Source: Camellia lanceoleosa (Eukaryota; Streptophyta; Magnoliopsida; Ericales; Theaceae). From it: a DNA stretch of 64,000 nt. The notes below the pieces were generated by a model, which was not told the origin of the DNA, searched no databases, and was given only the letters and a program-made list of their open reading frames with translations. The stretch lies in assembly GCA_025200525.1 (NCBI GenBank), contig CM045767.1, positions 4,103,437-4,167,436 of the forward strand. The letters are read 5' to 3'. A program made the position numbers and the translations under genes. Position 1 is the first letter of the stretch, and every line of letters starts with the position of its first letter. This document shows, one piece after another, positions 45,252 through 58,029 of the stretch.

Positions 45252-46404
45252 TTTATTGTATAAGTTATAAATAAATTACTTCGGTTGAAAAAAGTGTGCT
45301 CGATGGCTTCGGTGGCCTTGAGGCGTGCTGGCAACCTAAGTCTGCAAAGTGGAAAAACAAGCTGTTAAGCACAGATCGAGGACCGTGCTACAGAAACAAA
45401 GCAAGAAAAGGCTAATCTTATTTCGGCTCTACAAGGTGCTATATTATCTATATCGGTTTCCAAAGGATCATGTTATCTCGGTTTGACAGGGCATTCGGTT
45501 AGCACGGTTTTACTATTTGGTGTCATTATCATTTGAGCGGCAAGGCGACTTCGAGTTCGGTTTGGGAACTGTGAATGCTGGCTTGGCCCCTGAAGTGTTA
45601 GCTCGGTTATGTGCTCATGAGTGGCTAGTGCGGTGGGTTTTCATTTCGGTTATTGGCCTTATGAAACTACAGTGGTATGCTCCAAGTTCTAGTTCGGTTT
45701 CAGTCTGCCTAGATTTTTATATAGCAAGAACAGTATTCTAGTTCGGTTGAAGCATGGACCAAGATCGAAAGGGTGTTCTACTAGCTAAACCAGTATGTTC
45801 CATGTGTTCTTGTGAGGTTCTTCAAGAAATCTGAGATATAGAGAAGAAAAACAAAGTGTTTTGCAAAAACACACCACCTAGGCTACCATGGATTAAAATG
45901 GAAGCAAAAAACACAGATAAACAAAGAACAGATTCGTGTGTTTACCTGGTAGAGAGGTAGAGGATGAAGAGGAAGAACAGCAACAATAGTGGAGGGCACG
46001 AGCTCTTGAGTTGCAGGAAGTGAGGCAAAAACAAGAGAGAGAGAAGATAAACAGAGTATGGAATGATTTTTGAAATTGAAATGTTTGTTTTGTGTAAAAG
46101 GCAAAAAGGCGGGACTGTTCAAATGTTACGAAGTACGAGGGACGGCGCTACAGCTGTGGGAGGCCAATTAGAGCCTGCCACGTGTCATGGGAAGGACAAG
46201 CGTTTGAGGTTTACTGGCCCGAAGAAGAGCGTTTGACCGGACATGCTGATCTGACTTAAGTTTAGCTCGGTTGGATAAACTAAAGGGTCTTAGCTCGGCT
46301 GGAAAGGCTAACGGGTGTTTTAGCTCGGCTAGAGAGGTTAAGACTAGCTCGGTTGGTAGACAGGTAATCCCAATCATGCTTTGCAGATGGAATTAAGGGG
46401 CAAT
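45252..46404 (+). other. 3' end of unit A: antisense-gene promoter region and polypurine tract
   Basis: No supported coding. Many TTCGG/CTCGG motifs. It is nearly identical to 55930-57066 over its second half (45560-46130). It ends GGAATTAAGGGGCAAT directly before LTR B, in the polypurine-tract position. As the upstream flank of the antisense gene it should hold that promoter. Confidence 0.5.
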
Positions 46405-47279
46405 TGAGAGGGTAATTTATATTAAAGTGGGCCGAGCTGGTAGTTGGGCCGAGGTAAGCCCGAATGAAAAAGGTAGCTCGTACATCGGTCGAGGAGGTGT
46501 TGTGGTAGTCGGTTGCCGGACTTACGTGGTGTAGCCGATTTCTATTTAGTCGGTCATGTCCTCGGTAGAGTATCTGACAACTTCTTGAACCGTATCGTTA
46601 GTTGATTGATCACTTCTCGGGTAGTCGGTCTTGGCATCTGAAACCGGAGTAGGAGTGAGAAATGGAGAGCCGAACTACTGAATTAGTTAAATGCTGTAGT
46701 TACTGATTAATACGGCAGTGGGGTAGATTAGTCATTGATTACCGGACATAGCATGTGGGAAACCGAGGTAAACTATGACTCTGAATGAAGTTGACTTAAC
46801 TCCTTTATGTTATTTCGGCCTAAGCATGAGAATCGAGGTAAGGAGAAAGTAAGAACCGAACTAACGGTTACTCGATCATTTGGAGTTCGTAGTAGAAGGA
46901 CCATCTCACTTGGTCTAGCGGTGAGGAGGTGTTGGAGGATAAGCATTATCTTCGAGTATGAATCCTAGGAGGACTCTACGAGGGAGGTAATCCTAGAAGG
47001 ACTCCACACTTGGAGGAGTAAGAGTCCTACCAGGATTGTGCCACGCGAAACCTATATAAGCTCACCAATATCACCTTTGGAGAGGTAATGCAACTCTTGC
47101 TTCCTGAATACACTAAGCTTTTGCCTTCTTGACTTGCTTACTGACTTAGGCAGCGGTGAGGTTTCCGGTACACACCCGCCGGCTAGCTCACGTTGGTATT
47201 TTCGGTGGTGGAGCGACATCGTCTGAGAGCAGACTTGATCAACAGGATTATACGAGAAGGTGTATTTCTTTCCCGTACA
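46405..47279 (+). repeat. Array LTR B (shared)
   Basis: 875 bp, the same ends as LTR A. It serves as 3' LTR of unit A and 5' LTR of unit B. Compared with A and C it lacks single bases mainly at CAG, CCG and CCAG sites. TATATAA at 47053-47059. Confidence 0.9.
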
Positions 47280-47344
47280 ATTGGCGCCGTCTGTGGGAAT
47301 TGCAGACAAGAACAACCTCTTGATCAAGTTTTTCTTGAACATCT

Positions 47345-49160
47345 ATGGCGAACAACGAAGCGCCTCAATCCGCCATTGATGGACAAACTCCAGAAGGAGG
47401 TGCAAGGCGTGAAGGCCTACCTTTGGTCCCTCCCATGGCGAACCTGGAACCACAAAGGCAGAATTCCAGGAGGGATGCGAGGGGACGAAGGAGGAATAGC
47501 AGCCCTCATCCCTCTCGTTCGCAAAAGCCCGGAAAGACAAAGGCGTAGAGTTGATCCTCAAATTCTAGAGGATCGCGTCGAGAGAAACAAAACTGATCAA
47601 GTAAGATGGCGGCGGACATGGAGTCTCTGGCGCCAGATGAAAGGAAAAAAGTGGCAATGGAGAAGGCAACAAGAAGGCGCCCTCGCCACTCGGAGGGTCG
47701 TGGTAGGAATTCTACACCCTCTCCCAACCGGACAGAAGCCTCGGGACAGGCGACCGCGATCCGTAACTTCGGGACTCGTCCTCCAGTGCAGAGGGCCGAG
47801 GCTGAGAGGTCATATTGAAGGAGTACCTATTGGCCTTCACACACACACCATGAGGTCAGACAGACAGAATTACCTAGGTCCAGGCCTAAGGTCCATGTTA
47901 GAAGAAAAGGCACGATGGAAGGAGGGGCCTTGAGCGCGCGATCCCCACGGGGTTCTGCCTTGCGGCGATTGGCTCCTCGGACGCATGGGCGTCGAGGTTG
48001 GAATGCCAAGGCGCACTTGGCATCTGAACCAGCGGATAAGGCATTGGCGAGCCGCAGACCTCACCATTTGTCCCGAAGATTGAAACGCGCCCCCGTCGGG
48101 CTTCCTACAACCCAAATTCACGGCGTATGAAGGAAAAACAGACCCTTACACCCGCCGAGCCACTTTCGCGAGTTATGGTACGTATCTGCGGAATGAGGCG
48201 TTGATGTGTATCTTATTCCCTTCAAGCCTCGGCGACCTAAACTTAACTTGGTTTGAGAAGCTTAGGAGCGGCATAGCCTCTGGTATAGCGGCGGCGTTTA
48301 TAGCAGTTGAAGCGAACACAAAGACCGGTGGAGATCGACGGCTACTCTCCATCGACATGGGCGATAAGGAGACTCGAGGTCATACTTGATCGCTCTTGGG
48401 AGACATTCAGCAGTTGGGGCGCCAACCAACCTCGCCATTGCGCCAATACAAAGAGGTCTTCGGTCGGGGAGCGGTGAGGACTCTATTACCATGGCGCCAC
48501 CCCTCACCATGGAGGCCACGATGGAGAGAGTGCATCGGCATCGGGTAGAAGAGGATGGCGCTTCGTGCCAAGGCAAAAATGGGCACAACCTCGACACGAG
48601 AGAAGAAGACCTCGGCAAAGGTCAATCGGTAGGTCGTGAAACCAAAAGCAGACAGGCGGGCGAGACAATGATGAAGACCGGGACAAGAGGTGGTTGAGAG
48701 TCGACGCCATAACCACGGTGTTCAAGAAACCGATCTACCGTATACTTAGTGAGATTCGAGGCGAGCCTTTAGGTCAAGTGGCACCAAGTTAGGCGAGGCC
48801 GAAGGATTATGATAGCAGATCGGATCGCCTTCCACAAGGAAGGGCACAGGCTGAGAACTGCAGATTGAGGCAACACTGAAGAGTTGGTGGCGTGGGCCAC
48901 TGGATAAATACATAGAAGGAGGCGGCCAGCCCCCAAGACCACAACCTCCCCAATGGAATGCCGATCGACGCCCGCCACAAGGCACCATCAACGTAATCCA
49001 TGGAGTCTTTGAACGGAGGCGAGTATCACGAGCTCGAGGTTCAATCAAAAAGCGAAACACTTGAGAGAGGTGCTAAGTGCCCGGTCGTCAAAGGGAGGGC
49101 GAAGCCACAAACATCATGTCCTTTTCGGATAAAGACTTGGGCGAATATATTGCCCACTAG
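47345..49160 (+). pseudogene. Gag, array unit B
   Basis: ATG at 47345 starts MANNEAPQSAIDGQTPEGG; the frame is lost at 47548. Later segments match gag of units A and C in shifting frames (LFPSSLGDLNLTWFEKL near 48210). Unit B has the most short deletions of the three. Confidence 0.75.
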
Positions 49161-49540
49161 CGATGCCTTGGTGCGTCACTCTCAGGAGTCAAGGATTTTG
49201 GCGTCAAGCGGATTGATTGACCAAGGTAGCTCTGCGAAATCATGTACTCTGAAACTTTCAAGCAACTCAAGTTGCAAGACAAGGACTTAGCCCTGCCGTA
49301 TCCTTTGATTGGATTCAATTCTATCTTGGAGTGGCGGTCGGCAAAATCATTCTTCGGTCAGGCGGGAAGTGTGGCGAAGCAAGTGGAGTTACAGGTCTTT
49401 GAAGGTCGTCCACCTACAACATCATCTTAGGCGAGAACATGGGCTGCACGCCATGCGCTCGGTGGCATCCTCCTACCACCAAGTGATCACGGTTTCCCAA
49501 CGATACTGGGAGTAATTGAAGAAGTATATGGGGACAGATT
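49161..49540 (+). pseudogene. Aspartic protease, array unit B
   Basis: Matches unit A and C protease: MYSETFKQLKLQDKDLALPY at 49242 and PLIGFNSIL after it, then a frameshift near 49330. Confidence 0.65.
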
Positions 49541-51000
49541 ATGTCCAAGCGATGCCGTGCATAGCGAATGGTAGGCTGTATTTGCCAAAGGATATATGTT
49601 CATTCGGTTGAAGAAGGAGTAATGAACTATTCGCGGATGTTAGCCATGGTGATCGAAGCGATGGAGGACTGGTAGAAGTCGAGAATAGATGAGAAGAACC
49701 GGAAAAGTTCTTCTTACTTGGATCGTCGTTATCCGGCCGAGAGATTGGAAGTCTTGGAATTTCGACCTCCAACATCGAAGTGTTCGCTGGACCCCATCGA
49801 CATGCCGGGCATTGATCCCAACTTCATCGCCATCAACTCAATGTCCACCCAAGCTGCTAGACGGTCATTCAACGCCTTGTGAATCGGCACTCCACCACGC
49901 CGAGATAGTGGCGAGAAGAGGTGGGGAACTTGTTAGAAGCGAGGGCAATCGAGAGGTCCATTACCTAAGATGGATCTCCAACACCGTCGTAGTGCCAAGA
50001 AAGAATGGCAAGTGGCGCGTCTGCGTCGACTACAAGAGCGGTCAACAAAGCGTGCCCAAAGGCGGTTCCCCTACCAAGGATAGATCAATTGGTGGACCTA
50101 AACGGGACACGGGCTTAGCTTCCTTGGCGCATCTGAGGCTACCATCGGATAGCCATGCACGAACCAGATCGAGGAAATGCGTCCTTCACCACTCCAAGAG
50201 GACTATATTGTTACAAGGTCATGCCCTTTGGCACGAAGAATCGAGGCGGCGTTTGGAGAATGGTCACCAAGATGTTTGAGCCATTGTTAGGCAAAACAAT
50301 GGAGGCTTACATCGACGACATGGTGGTCAAAAGCAAGGATGCGGATGACCATCTAAGGGACCTAGATGAGATGTTCGGATCTGAAGCAACACAAGGCTGC
50401 GCTTGCAGCTTCTAAGTCGCATTCGGTGTAGATGCAGCAAGTTTACGGGTTTCTGGTGACCAATCGAGTATCGAGGCGAGACCCTCCCAAATCAAAGCAA
50501 TTCAAGAGTTAGAGACCTAACTCGGTGAAAGAAATCTGACACCTCACCGGCATGGCGTGACACTTAGCACGATTCATCGGTAGGTCTTGAGACAGTTCGT
50601 CCATTCTTTCGGTCATTAAAAGCTAAGTTTGAGTGGGGACGAAGAATGCCGAGCTCTGGAGAGTTTGAAGGAATACATGTCTTCTCCACCACTACTTGCC
50701 ACCCGATACACAGAGAAGAACTCTTCCTCTACTTAGCGATCTCGGCCTTGTAAGTGCAGTGTTGGTTCGGCGAAGGAATCCAACATCTACCTATCTTCTA
50801 TGTCGACAAGACATTCTTTGGGAGCGAAACAAGGTACTTGCCTCTAGAAGCTATGTGGCCTTAATGATGGCCTCCGAGGAAATTGGCGCACTACTTTCAC
50901 GCCCACACCATTGTCGTCCTCACCTTTCCACTAAAAGCTTTGTTTGAGAGGGCAAACTTTTAGGCGGATTTTGAAGTGGGCGGTGGAGTTGGGACAATAT
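49541..51000 (+). pseudogene. Reverse transcriptase and RNase H, array unit B
   Basis: WISNTVVVPRKNGKWRVCVD lies near 49970-50030. A frame at 50155-50415 carries LYCYKVMPFGTKN and the intact catalytic box EAYIDDMVVKSKD (50302-50340), the only one of the three units with YIDD preserved. RNase H follows to about 51000, frame-broken. Confidence 0.8.
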
Positions 51001-51730
51001 GATGTGAAGTTCAACCCGAGAACCATGATAAGGCCCAATCCTTGGCGGACTTCGTCGAGTTCACTCTGAAGCCACCAAGTGCCTTGATCGATCTGACCGA
51101 CACAAGAACTAGGGATGGAGATTGGCCGGAATAAGCGCAACCCCTAGTCCAGGTTACTCGGCCGGGCAGGCGGAACCATAGTGTAGAAGGCAAGGAGACC
51201 TTGCTACACCAAGTCGAACTCGCCTACAACCAATGACTTGGTCTCATCGGAAGACAAGGGCAAACGCAACCATGGATCATGAAGAAAGCTAGCGACATTC
51301 CGGACCCCACAACATCATCGATCCTCCACATCTTTGGAAGTTGTTTGTTGGGGAGATGTGGAAGCTCTTTGTAGATGGGGCATCCAACCGATATGGGCGA
51401 GGACTTGGCACAGTCCCCATCTCCCCAGCCGGCCTGGGAGTGGAACAGGCGTTCAACCTTGGCATCCCAGCATCATACAATGAAGCGGAGTACGAGGCGC
51501 TTCTTGCAGGACCCAAGTTAGCGGCCTACATGAAGGCCACCGAACTCATGGTCTACAGTGACTCACAGTTGGTGGTGAATCAAATTTCTGGCGGCTATGA
51601 AGCAAAGGGAACTGAGAATGGCTAAGTACCAAGAGCTAGTCGAGATCAAGATCAAGAAGTTTGAAGTAGTGAGGATAGAGCAGTTAGCGGGGAGGAGAAT
51701 AGTAGAAGCAGCGAACTAGCGAGCCGCCTC
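51001..51730 (+). pseudogene. Second RNase H, array unit B
   Basis: The best copy of the domain in the array (51341-51625): [39 protein letters not shown] and [19 protein letters not shown] in one frame, preserving the D-E-D positions. Confidence 0.85.
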
Positions 51731-53040
51731 AATGGCGAATACCTCCATCCCACATCCTCTATTGATCGACTATCTTGCGGACCAAGTATTGAAGACCTAG
51801 AAGGCGGCGAGGTATGTTGTGCGGAGTTAGGTCCTTCTTGGATGGATCCCATCATCTTGTTCTGAAAGCGGCACTCTACCGGAAGATAAGAAAGAAGCCA
51901 GCAGAATAAGAGCCAAGTCATAGCGATTTTGGCTCTCTCCATCCTTGGTATTATACAAGAAGTCGTTCTCGGGACCTTACTTAAAGTGTGTCCACCCGAC
52001 AAGGTAGAAGCATTCTTGTTTGAAATACGAAGGGGTTTGTGGCGACCATCAAGGAGGAAGATCATTGGCATCTGAGCTATTTCACAAGGATATTGGTGGC
52101 CATACATGCAAGCGGATTGAGAGAAGTATGTCAAAAATCGAAAAGTGTCAAAAGTTTGCACATCAAATACATCAACCTGTCAGAGAACTCCTACCTCTCA
52201 CTAGTCCATGGCCTTTCGCAATGTGGGGCTTAGACATAGTAGGACCACTCCCAACAGCACCAGGCAACAGGAAGTTCTTTCTTGCGGCAACAGGCTACTT
52301 CACAAAGTGAGTGGAAGCGAAGCCTTGGCGTCAATCAAGGAAAAAGATGTGAAGAAGTTTATGCAGCGAACATCATTACTCGCTTTGGCATACCAAAAGC
52401 GATCTCGGAACAACGGCACTTTCGGTTTGATGGCGAAATTTTGAGAGCCTGCGAAGAATACAAGATAGAGTTCTACAATTCTACGGCGTATCCTCAAGCA
52501 AGCGGTCCAAGCCGGCGTCAAACAAGGTAGTTTTAGGCGGATTGAAGAAAAGGTTGGAGAAAGCCAAAGGCAAGTGGGCGAAAGAGCTCCCTCATGTTTT
52601 ATGGGCTTATCGCACCACACCACGGCGGTCAACAGGAGAAACTCCATTTTCCTTAGCCTATGGCATGGGCGATCATTCCATTAGAAGTCGGACTCCCCAC
52701 ATTGAGGCGAAATTTTGATCCAGACTTAAATGGCGAAGCTATAGCATTGGAACTTGACCTTGCGGAAGAAAAAAGGGACAGAGCATTGGTTCACATCGCC
52801 TCCTATCAACAAGAGCTATCTAGGAAGGATAACAAAACTGTGGATCCAAGACAATTCAAGATCGGCGATTGGGTGCCCATGAGTTATGGGCAACACATTG
52901 GTCCCGAGGATGGCAAGTTAGGTCCTAGCAGGAAGGTCCTTACAAAGTGGTCGGATTAGCGAGCAAAGGGCATACCACTTGGAAGGCGAGAGACGGCAAA
53001 AGCAATTCGAGCCATGGAGCACGGTCAATCTTAAGTTATT
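51731..53040 (+). pseudogene. Integrase, array unit B
   Basis: GDHQGGRSLASELFHKDIGG, FAMWGLDIVGPLPTAPGN and FFLAATGYFTK lie across two frames (52020-52310 and 52208-52530). The D of TDYFTKW reads G, the zinc-finger CEKC is shortened, the DNG site is shifted, and the Glu motif is broken (QASGPSRR). Confidence 0.78.
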
Positions 53041-53160
53041 TTACTTTTACCTTTTTTCTTTAAAGATTATGTAATTTTTTACTTTCAATAAAACAAATGC
53101 ATTCTTCTTTAGCATATCTGTTTCTAGTGAAAGTAACTTTTAAGCTAAATAGCATTGTAA

Positions 53161-53725
53161 TCATAGTCGTAGGATTAAACCAACTATGACCCTTCCTAAG
53201 CCGGGATAAGGATCCAGTGCGGGCGTTTGGTCGAATAACCAAACACTACATTCTAGGTTGGTGGAAAAACCAACCTAGAGGTTGGGATTAAACCAACACT
53301 TTGTACTCTTGACGAAGTATGGGCATGGTGAAGAGTGGTTGGTGGATTAAACCAACTCCTATCCTCTTGACGAAGTAAGTTATATAAATTTGAAGTGGTT
53401 GGCTGGATTAAACCAACACTTTGAACTCTTCAGCCGAAGTATGGGCATAGCTGAAGAGTGGTTGGCTGGATTAAACCAACTCTCTGTACTCTTCAGCCGA
53501 GGTAAGCTATATCGGCTGAAGAGTGGTTGGCTGGATTAAACCAACACTTTGAACTCTTCAGCCGAAGTATGGGCATGGCTGAAGAGTGGTTATGGATTAA
53601 ACCAACTCTCTGTACTCTTGAGAAGTAAGTTATATCAATTTGAAGAGTGGTTAAATTGCAGATTAAACCAACACTTTGTACTCTTGAGAAGTATGTTATA
53701 TCTAATTTGAAGAGTGGTTGGTCGG
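53161..53725 (+). repeat. Tandem array of alternating hairpins, unit B
   Basis: The same array as at 42453-43037, but many stems are damaged: GGCTG reads GGTG, CAGCCG reads GACG or GAG, and CGGCTG is replaced by AAATTTG-like strings at 53384, 53636 and 53701. Two to three central units (53400-53560) are intact. Confidence 0.82.
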
Positions 53726-53925
53726 GTATGTTATATAGCTAACCGAGATCACGATTATCTGAGAATAATGCAGTTGGAAAATTCATAAAAGATGCAAGCA
53801 TACATAAATCAAAAGGAATAGCGGTTGGAAGCAAATTTTTTCATTAAAGTCAAAACCAAAGTACAAGCTGTGGGGCCATAGCCGGTTACAAAAATTGACC
53901 ACAAAAGAAAGAAAAAAGTACAAGT

Positions 53926-55929
53926 TCAATCAAAGAGATCATCTATCTCGGCATCGGATCGGCTCAAAATTAGCGTACTCGGCGTCTGCGATCGAGTAGT
54001 CTCGGTTGGAAGTTCGGCGCCACGTTTTCATTCGTGGGCTCCAACGAGTATTGATCGCCACCTTGCTCTTGGATAGCGAGCCTCATGCCTCTTCATCGTC
54101 ATCATCATCATCGTCGGAAGAACCAGAAATTGTTTTGGAGTTCATCGGCATACTCTTGATGGTAGGAATGAAGTGCTCAGGAGCGTTGTAGACCTCGGTT
54201 TCAGGTCCACAACCAACCTTTTCAACTGCACCTCTCCAGCCGCACTTGAAGAATAATTCTTTTGCAGCTTCGCACTGCAGAGAGTAGCCTGCTTCGGCTT
54301 CCTTGAAGCCTTCCTTGGAAGCATCTTCCATCTTCTTCTCCAACACCGATATTTCGGCGTTCTTCTTATTTTCAAGCTCCGCCATCTCCCATAAATATTT
54401 GTCTTTCACCTCGGTCACGGCGCGCTGTTTGTCACCCTCAGCCGAGGTGACCAGCCCGGTCAGGCGAGCTACCTCGGCTTCCAGCTCGGCCGACCTTTGT
54501 TTGGACAACGCCAGCTCGGCCGCCCTGGTTTCGGCGTCCCTTATTGCGTGCCTTGTTGTTTTGCGAAGTTCCATGATTTGCTTATGAGCAATGGTGTTCT
54601 TCTGAATGGCCTGCAAAAGGAGAATTCCTTGTTAGCCGAACTAAGAGTTGGAAAAAATTAGACTAATCAGAGAAAAAACAGTCCTGCTTACCAAAATCAT
54701 GGATTTGGTGGATGACCGGATGGCCTTCAGTTCGGTGTTTAACTGTTTATTGTGGTGCTCCATGTCTTTGGGAAGACACACACCCCTGGCCAGGTTGAAG
54801 GCCAGTAGATGATCCTTGTCAGCAACAACGGAGTCATCTTCGTCGATGTCTCGGTTGTTGAAGACGAATGGTGGAGCCCATTTATTCTTCGGCACAGCTC
54901 GGTCAGAGGATTCCGGTTGAAGGTTAAGTTCGGGGCTCGGTGGAAGGATGGGGTCAACCTCATCAACCAAACGCTGCTCGGTCTCGGTAGTCCGGGCGCG
55001 CTTAGCTCGGCGTGAGGAGGATGGCTACTGTGAGGGAAGTGCTACCACGGCTTCTGTGGTTTGTTGAGTTAGTGGAACTTGGCCGTGTCTTTGGCGGTAA
55101 GCATAGCCTTCATCCGGTTCTTCTTCGCCATCTCTTGTTAAATTTGTTAGAGGAACAAGGGCGATTCTGTAAGGTTGGGTCCAGTTCGGGTTGGTTTTCA
55201 AGGAGGAAGTCGATCACCCTTGCTGCGGCGGCAGGAGTAGCGAAGTCGGTTCAAAGTCGAGAGTTTAGCCCAACTTCTCTCTCGAACTTCGCGATCTTGT
55301 GTGGAGAACTCCTAAGTTGGGGTGGCCGTCTTTGGGAATGGAGAAAGCTAAATGCAAAAAATAGAACAAGTGTTAGTTCGGTTGTAGAAAAGCGAAATAA
55401 ACACAATTAAAGTCTGACGAAGTATGAATCTGGGGCTCTCCTTTCTTCGGTTATTCTTGACGAGGATCTGGGCACGAAAGTCTTCAAAATTTCGAAACCC
55501 GGAAGAAGTCATCGTCGTTTAAATCCTTATCCGTGTGTGTTTGATTATTTTTTCGCGGCTTGGCGTATTCTAAGTAATAACACCATCATTCTTTGAGCCT
55601 ATTGAGTATTGGTGTAGTATTTCGCTAAACGAGGTTGAGACCGGTTTGTTGGTTTAAAGCGGCTATACCCATTATTATTACTGTATGTATTGGTGGGACG
55701 TTGGGTGGGGCATAGTCTGGTTTGTCTTAAAAATTCGCATATCGAAATTTGGGTAGGAATCTGAGTCCGGTCTCTACTATGGATTGAATGGTAAAAGGAC
55801 AAAGCCTTCATTGTCCCATGGCTCTATGTCTTGTTCGGCTAGGACGGAGTTTACATCGACCGGGATTTGGTAGTCCTTTCGAATTCGCCAAGCCTCTGGG
55901 GTTTCTACTAGACACCTATACTTCCCCAT
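53926..55929 (-). pseudogene. Antisense spliced gene, unit B
   Basis: Copy of the gene at 43234-45251, with ATG at 55929. The C-terminal half is better preserved: a frame from 54970 runs to a donor TTTG|GTAAGC (54691), an 81-bp intron, the acceptor TTTTGCAG (54611), and continues in frame into a coiled-coil (ELEAEVARLTGLVTSAEGDK) and an Asp run (54083-54616). The intron 1 acceptor is lost by a 2-base deletion at CTG (near 55352). The N-terminal domain has several indels (55430-55900). Confidence 0.78.
54611..54691 (-). other. Intron 2 of the antisense gene, unit B
   Basis: GTAAGC donor with first base 54691 and TTTTGCAG acceptor with last base 54611. The upstream exon ends on a complete codon and the next exon starts in the frame of the coiled-coil block. 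In unit A the acceptor site reads ACGCAAAGG and is destroyed. Confidence 0.78.
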
Positions 55930-57066
55930 TTTATTGTATAAGTTATAAATAAATTACTTCGGTTGAAAAAAGTGTGCTCGATAGCTCGAATTTGAGGCGT
56001 CTTGGCAACCTAAGTGCAAAGTGGAAAAACAACATTAAGCCTGAGATCGAGACCGTGTACTCTGAAACAAAGCAAGAAAAGGCTAATCTTATTTGGCTCT
56101 ACAAGGTGCTATATTATCTATATCGGTTTCCAAGGATCATGTTATCTCGGTTTGTGAGGCATTAGGTTATACGGTTTTACTATTTGGTGTCATTATCCAA
56201 TTTGAGCGGCAAGGCGACTTCTGAGTTCGGTTTGGGAACTCTGAATGCTGGCTTGGCCCCTGAAGTGTTAGCTCGGTTATGTGCTCATGAGTGGCTAGTG
56301 CGGTGGGTTTTCATTTCGGTTATTGGCCTTATGAAACTACAGTGGTATGCTCCAAGTTCTAGTTCGGTTTCAGTCTGCCTAGATTTTTATATAGCAAGAA
56401 CAGTATTCTAGTTCGGTTGAAGCATGGACCAAGATCGAAAGGGTGTTCTACTAGCTAAACCAGTATGTTCCATGTGTTCTTGTGAGGTTCTTCAAGAAGT
56501 ACAGATATAGAGAAGAAAAACAAAGTGTTTTGCAAAAACACACCACCTAGGCTACCATGGATTAAAATGGAAGCAAAAAACACAGATAAACAAAGAACAG
56601 ATTCGTGTGTTTACCTGGTAGAGAGGTAGAGGATGAAGAGGAAGAACAGCAACAATAGTGGAGGGCACGAGCTCTTGAGTTGCAGGAAGTGAGGCAAAAA
56701 CAAGAGAGAGAGAAGATAAACAGAGTATGGAATGATTTTTGAAATTGAAATGTTTGTTTTGTGTAAAAGGCAAAAAGGCGGGACTGTTCAAATGTTACAA
56801 TCTGACGAGGGGCCTTCTGGTTGTGGGAGGCCAATTAGAGCCTGCCACGTGTCATGGGAAGGACAAGCGTTTAGTTTACTGGCGAATGAAGAGGCGTTTG
56901 ACGGACATGCATGAAATTTGTTAAGCTTTCGGTTGGATAAACTAAAGGGTCTTAGCTCGGCTGGAAAGGCTAACAGGTGTTTTAGCTCGGCTGGAGAGGT
57001 TAAGACTAGCTCGGTTGGTAGACAGGTAATCCCAATCATGCTTTGCAGATGGAATTAAGGGGCAAT
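55930..57066 (+). other. 3' end of unit B
   Basis: Equivalent of 45252-46404. The stretch 56230-56790 is almost identical to unit A, while flanking parts carry indels. Ends AATTAAGGGGCAAT before LTR C. Confidence 0.5.
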
Positions 57067-57964
57067 TGAGAGGGTAATTTATATTAAAGTGGGCCGAGCT
57101 GGTAGTTGGGCCGAGGTAAGCCCGAATGAAAAAGGTAGCTCGTACATCGGTCAGAGGAGTGTTGTGGTAGTCCGGTTGACGGACTTACGTGGTGTAGCCG
57201 GATTTCTATTTAGTCCGGTCATGTCCTCCAGTAGGATATCACGACAACTTCTTGGACCGTATCGTTAGTTGATTCGATCACTTCTGGTAGTCGGTCTTGG
57301 CATCTGGCCGAGTAGGAGTGAGTGAAATGGAGAGCCGAACTCTGAATTAGTTAAATGCATGTAGTTGCTGATTAGTACAACGATTGGGGTAGTTGATTAA
57401 GTCATTGATTACTTGGACATAGCATGTGGGAAAGCGAGGTAAACTATGACTCTGAATGAAGTTAAACTAACTCCTTTATGTTATTTCGGCCTAAGCATGA
57501 GAATGCCGAGGTAAGGAGAGAAGTAAGAACAGAACTAGCAGTTACTCGATCATTTGGAGTTGAGTAGAAGGACCATCTCACTTGGTCTAAGCAGTGAGGA
57601 GGGTGTTGGAGGATAAGCATTATCTTCCAGGAGTATGAATCCTAGGAGGACTCTACACAGGGAGGAGTAATCCTAGAAGGACTCCACACTTGGAGGAGTA
57701 AGAGTCCTACCAGGATTGTGCCACGCGAAACCTATATAAGCTCACCAATATCACCTTTGGAGAGGTAATGCAACTCTTGCTTCCTGAATACACTAAGCTT
57801 TTGCCTTCTTGACTTGCTTACTGACTTAGGCATCGGAGAGGTTTCCGGCACACACCCGCCGGCTAGCTCACGTTGGTATTTTCAGGTGGTGGAACGACAT
57901 CGTACAGAGGAACGAAGACTTGATCAACAGGATTATACGAGAAGGTGTATTTCTTTCCCGTACA
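57067..57964 (+). repeat. Array LTR C (shared)
   Basis: 898 bp; 3' LTR of unit B and 5' LTR of unit C. Retains CCAG, CCGG and CAG strings that are shortened in LTR B. TATATAA near 57733-57739. Confidence 0.9.
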
Positions 57965-58029
57965 ATTGGCGCCGTCTGTGGGAATTGCAGACAAGAACAA
58001 CCTCTTGATCAAGTTTTTCTTGAACATCT

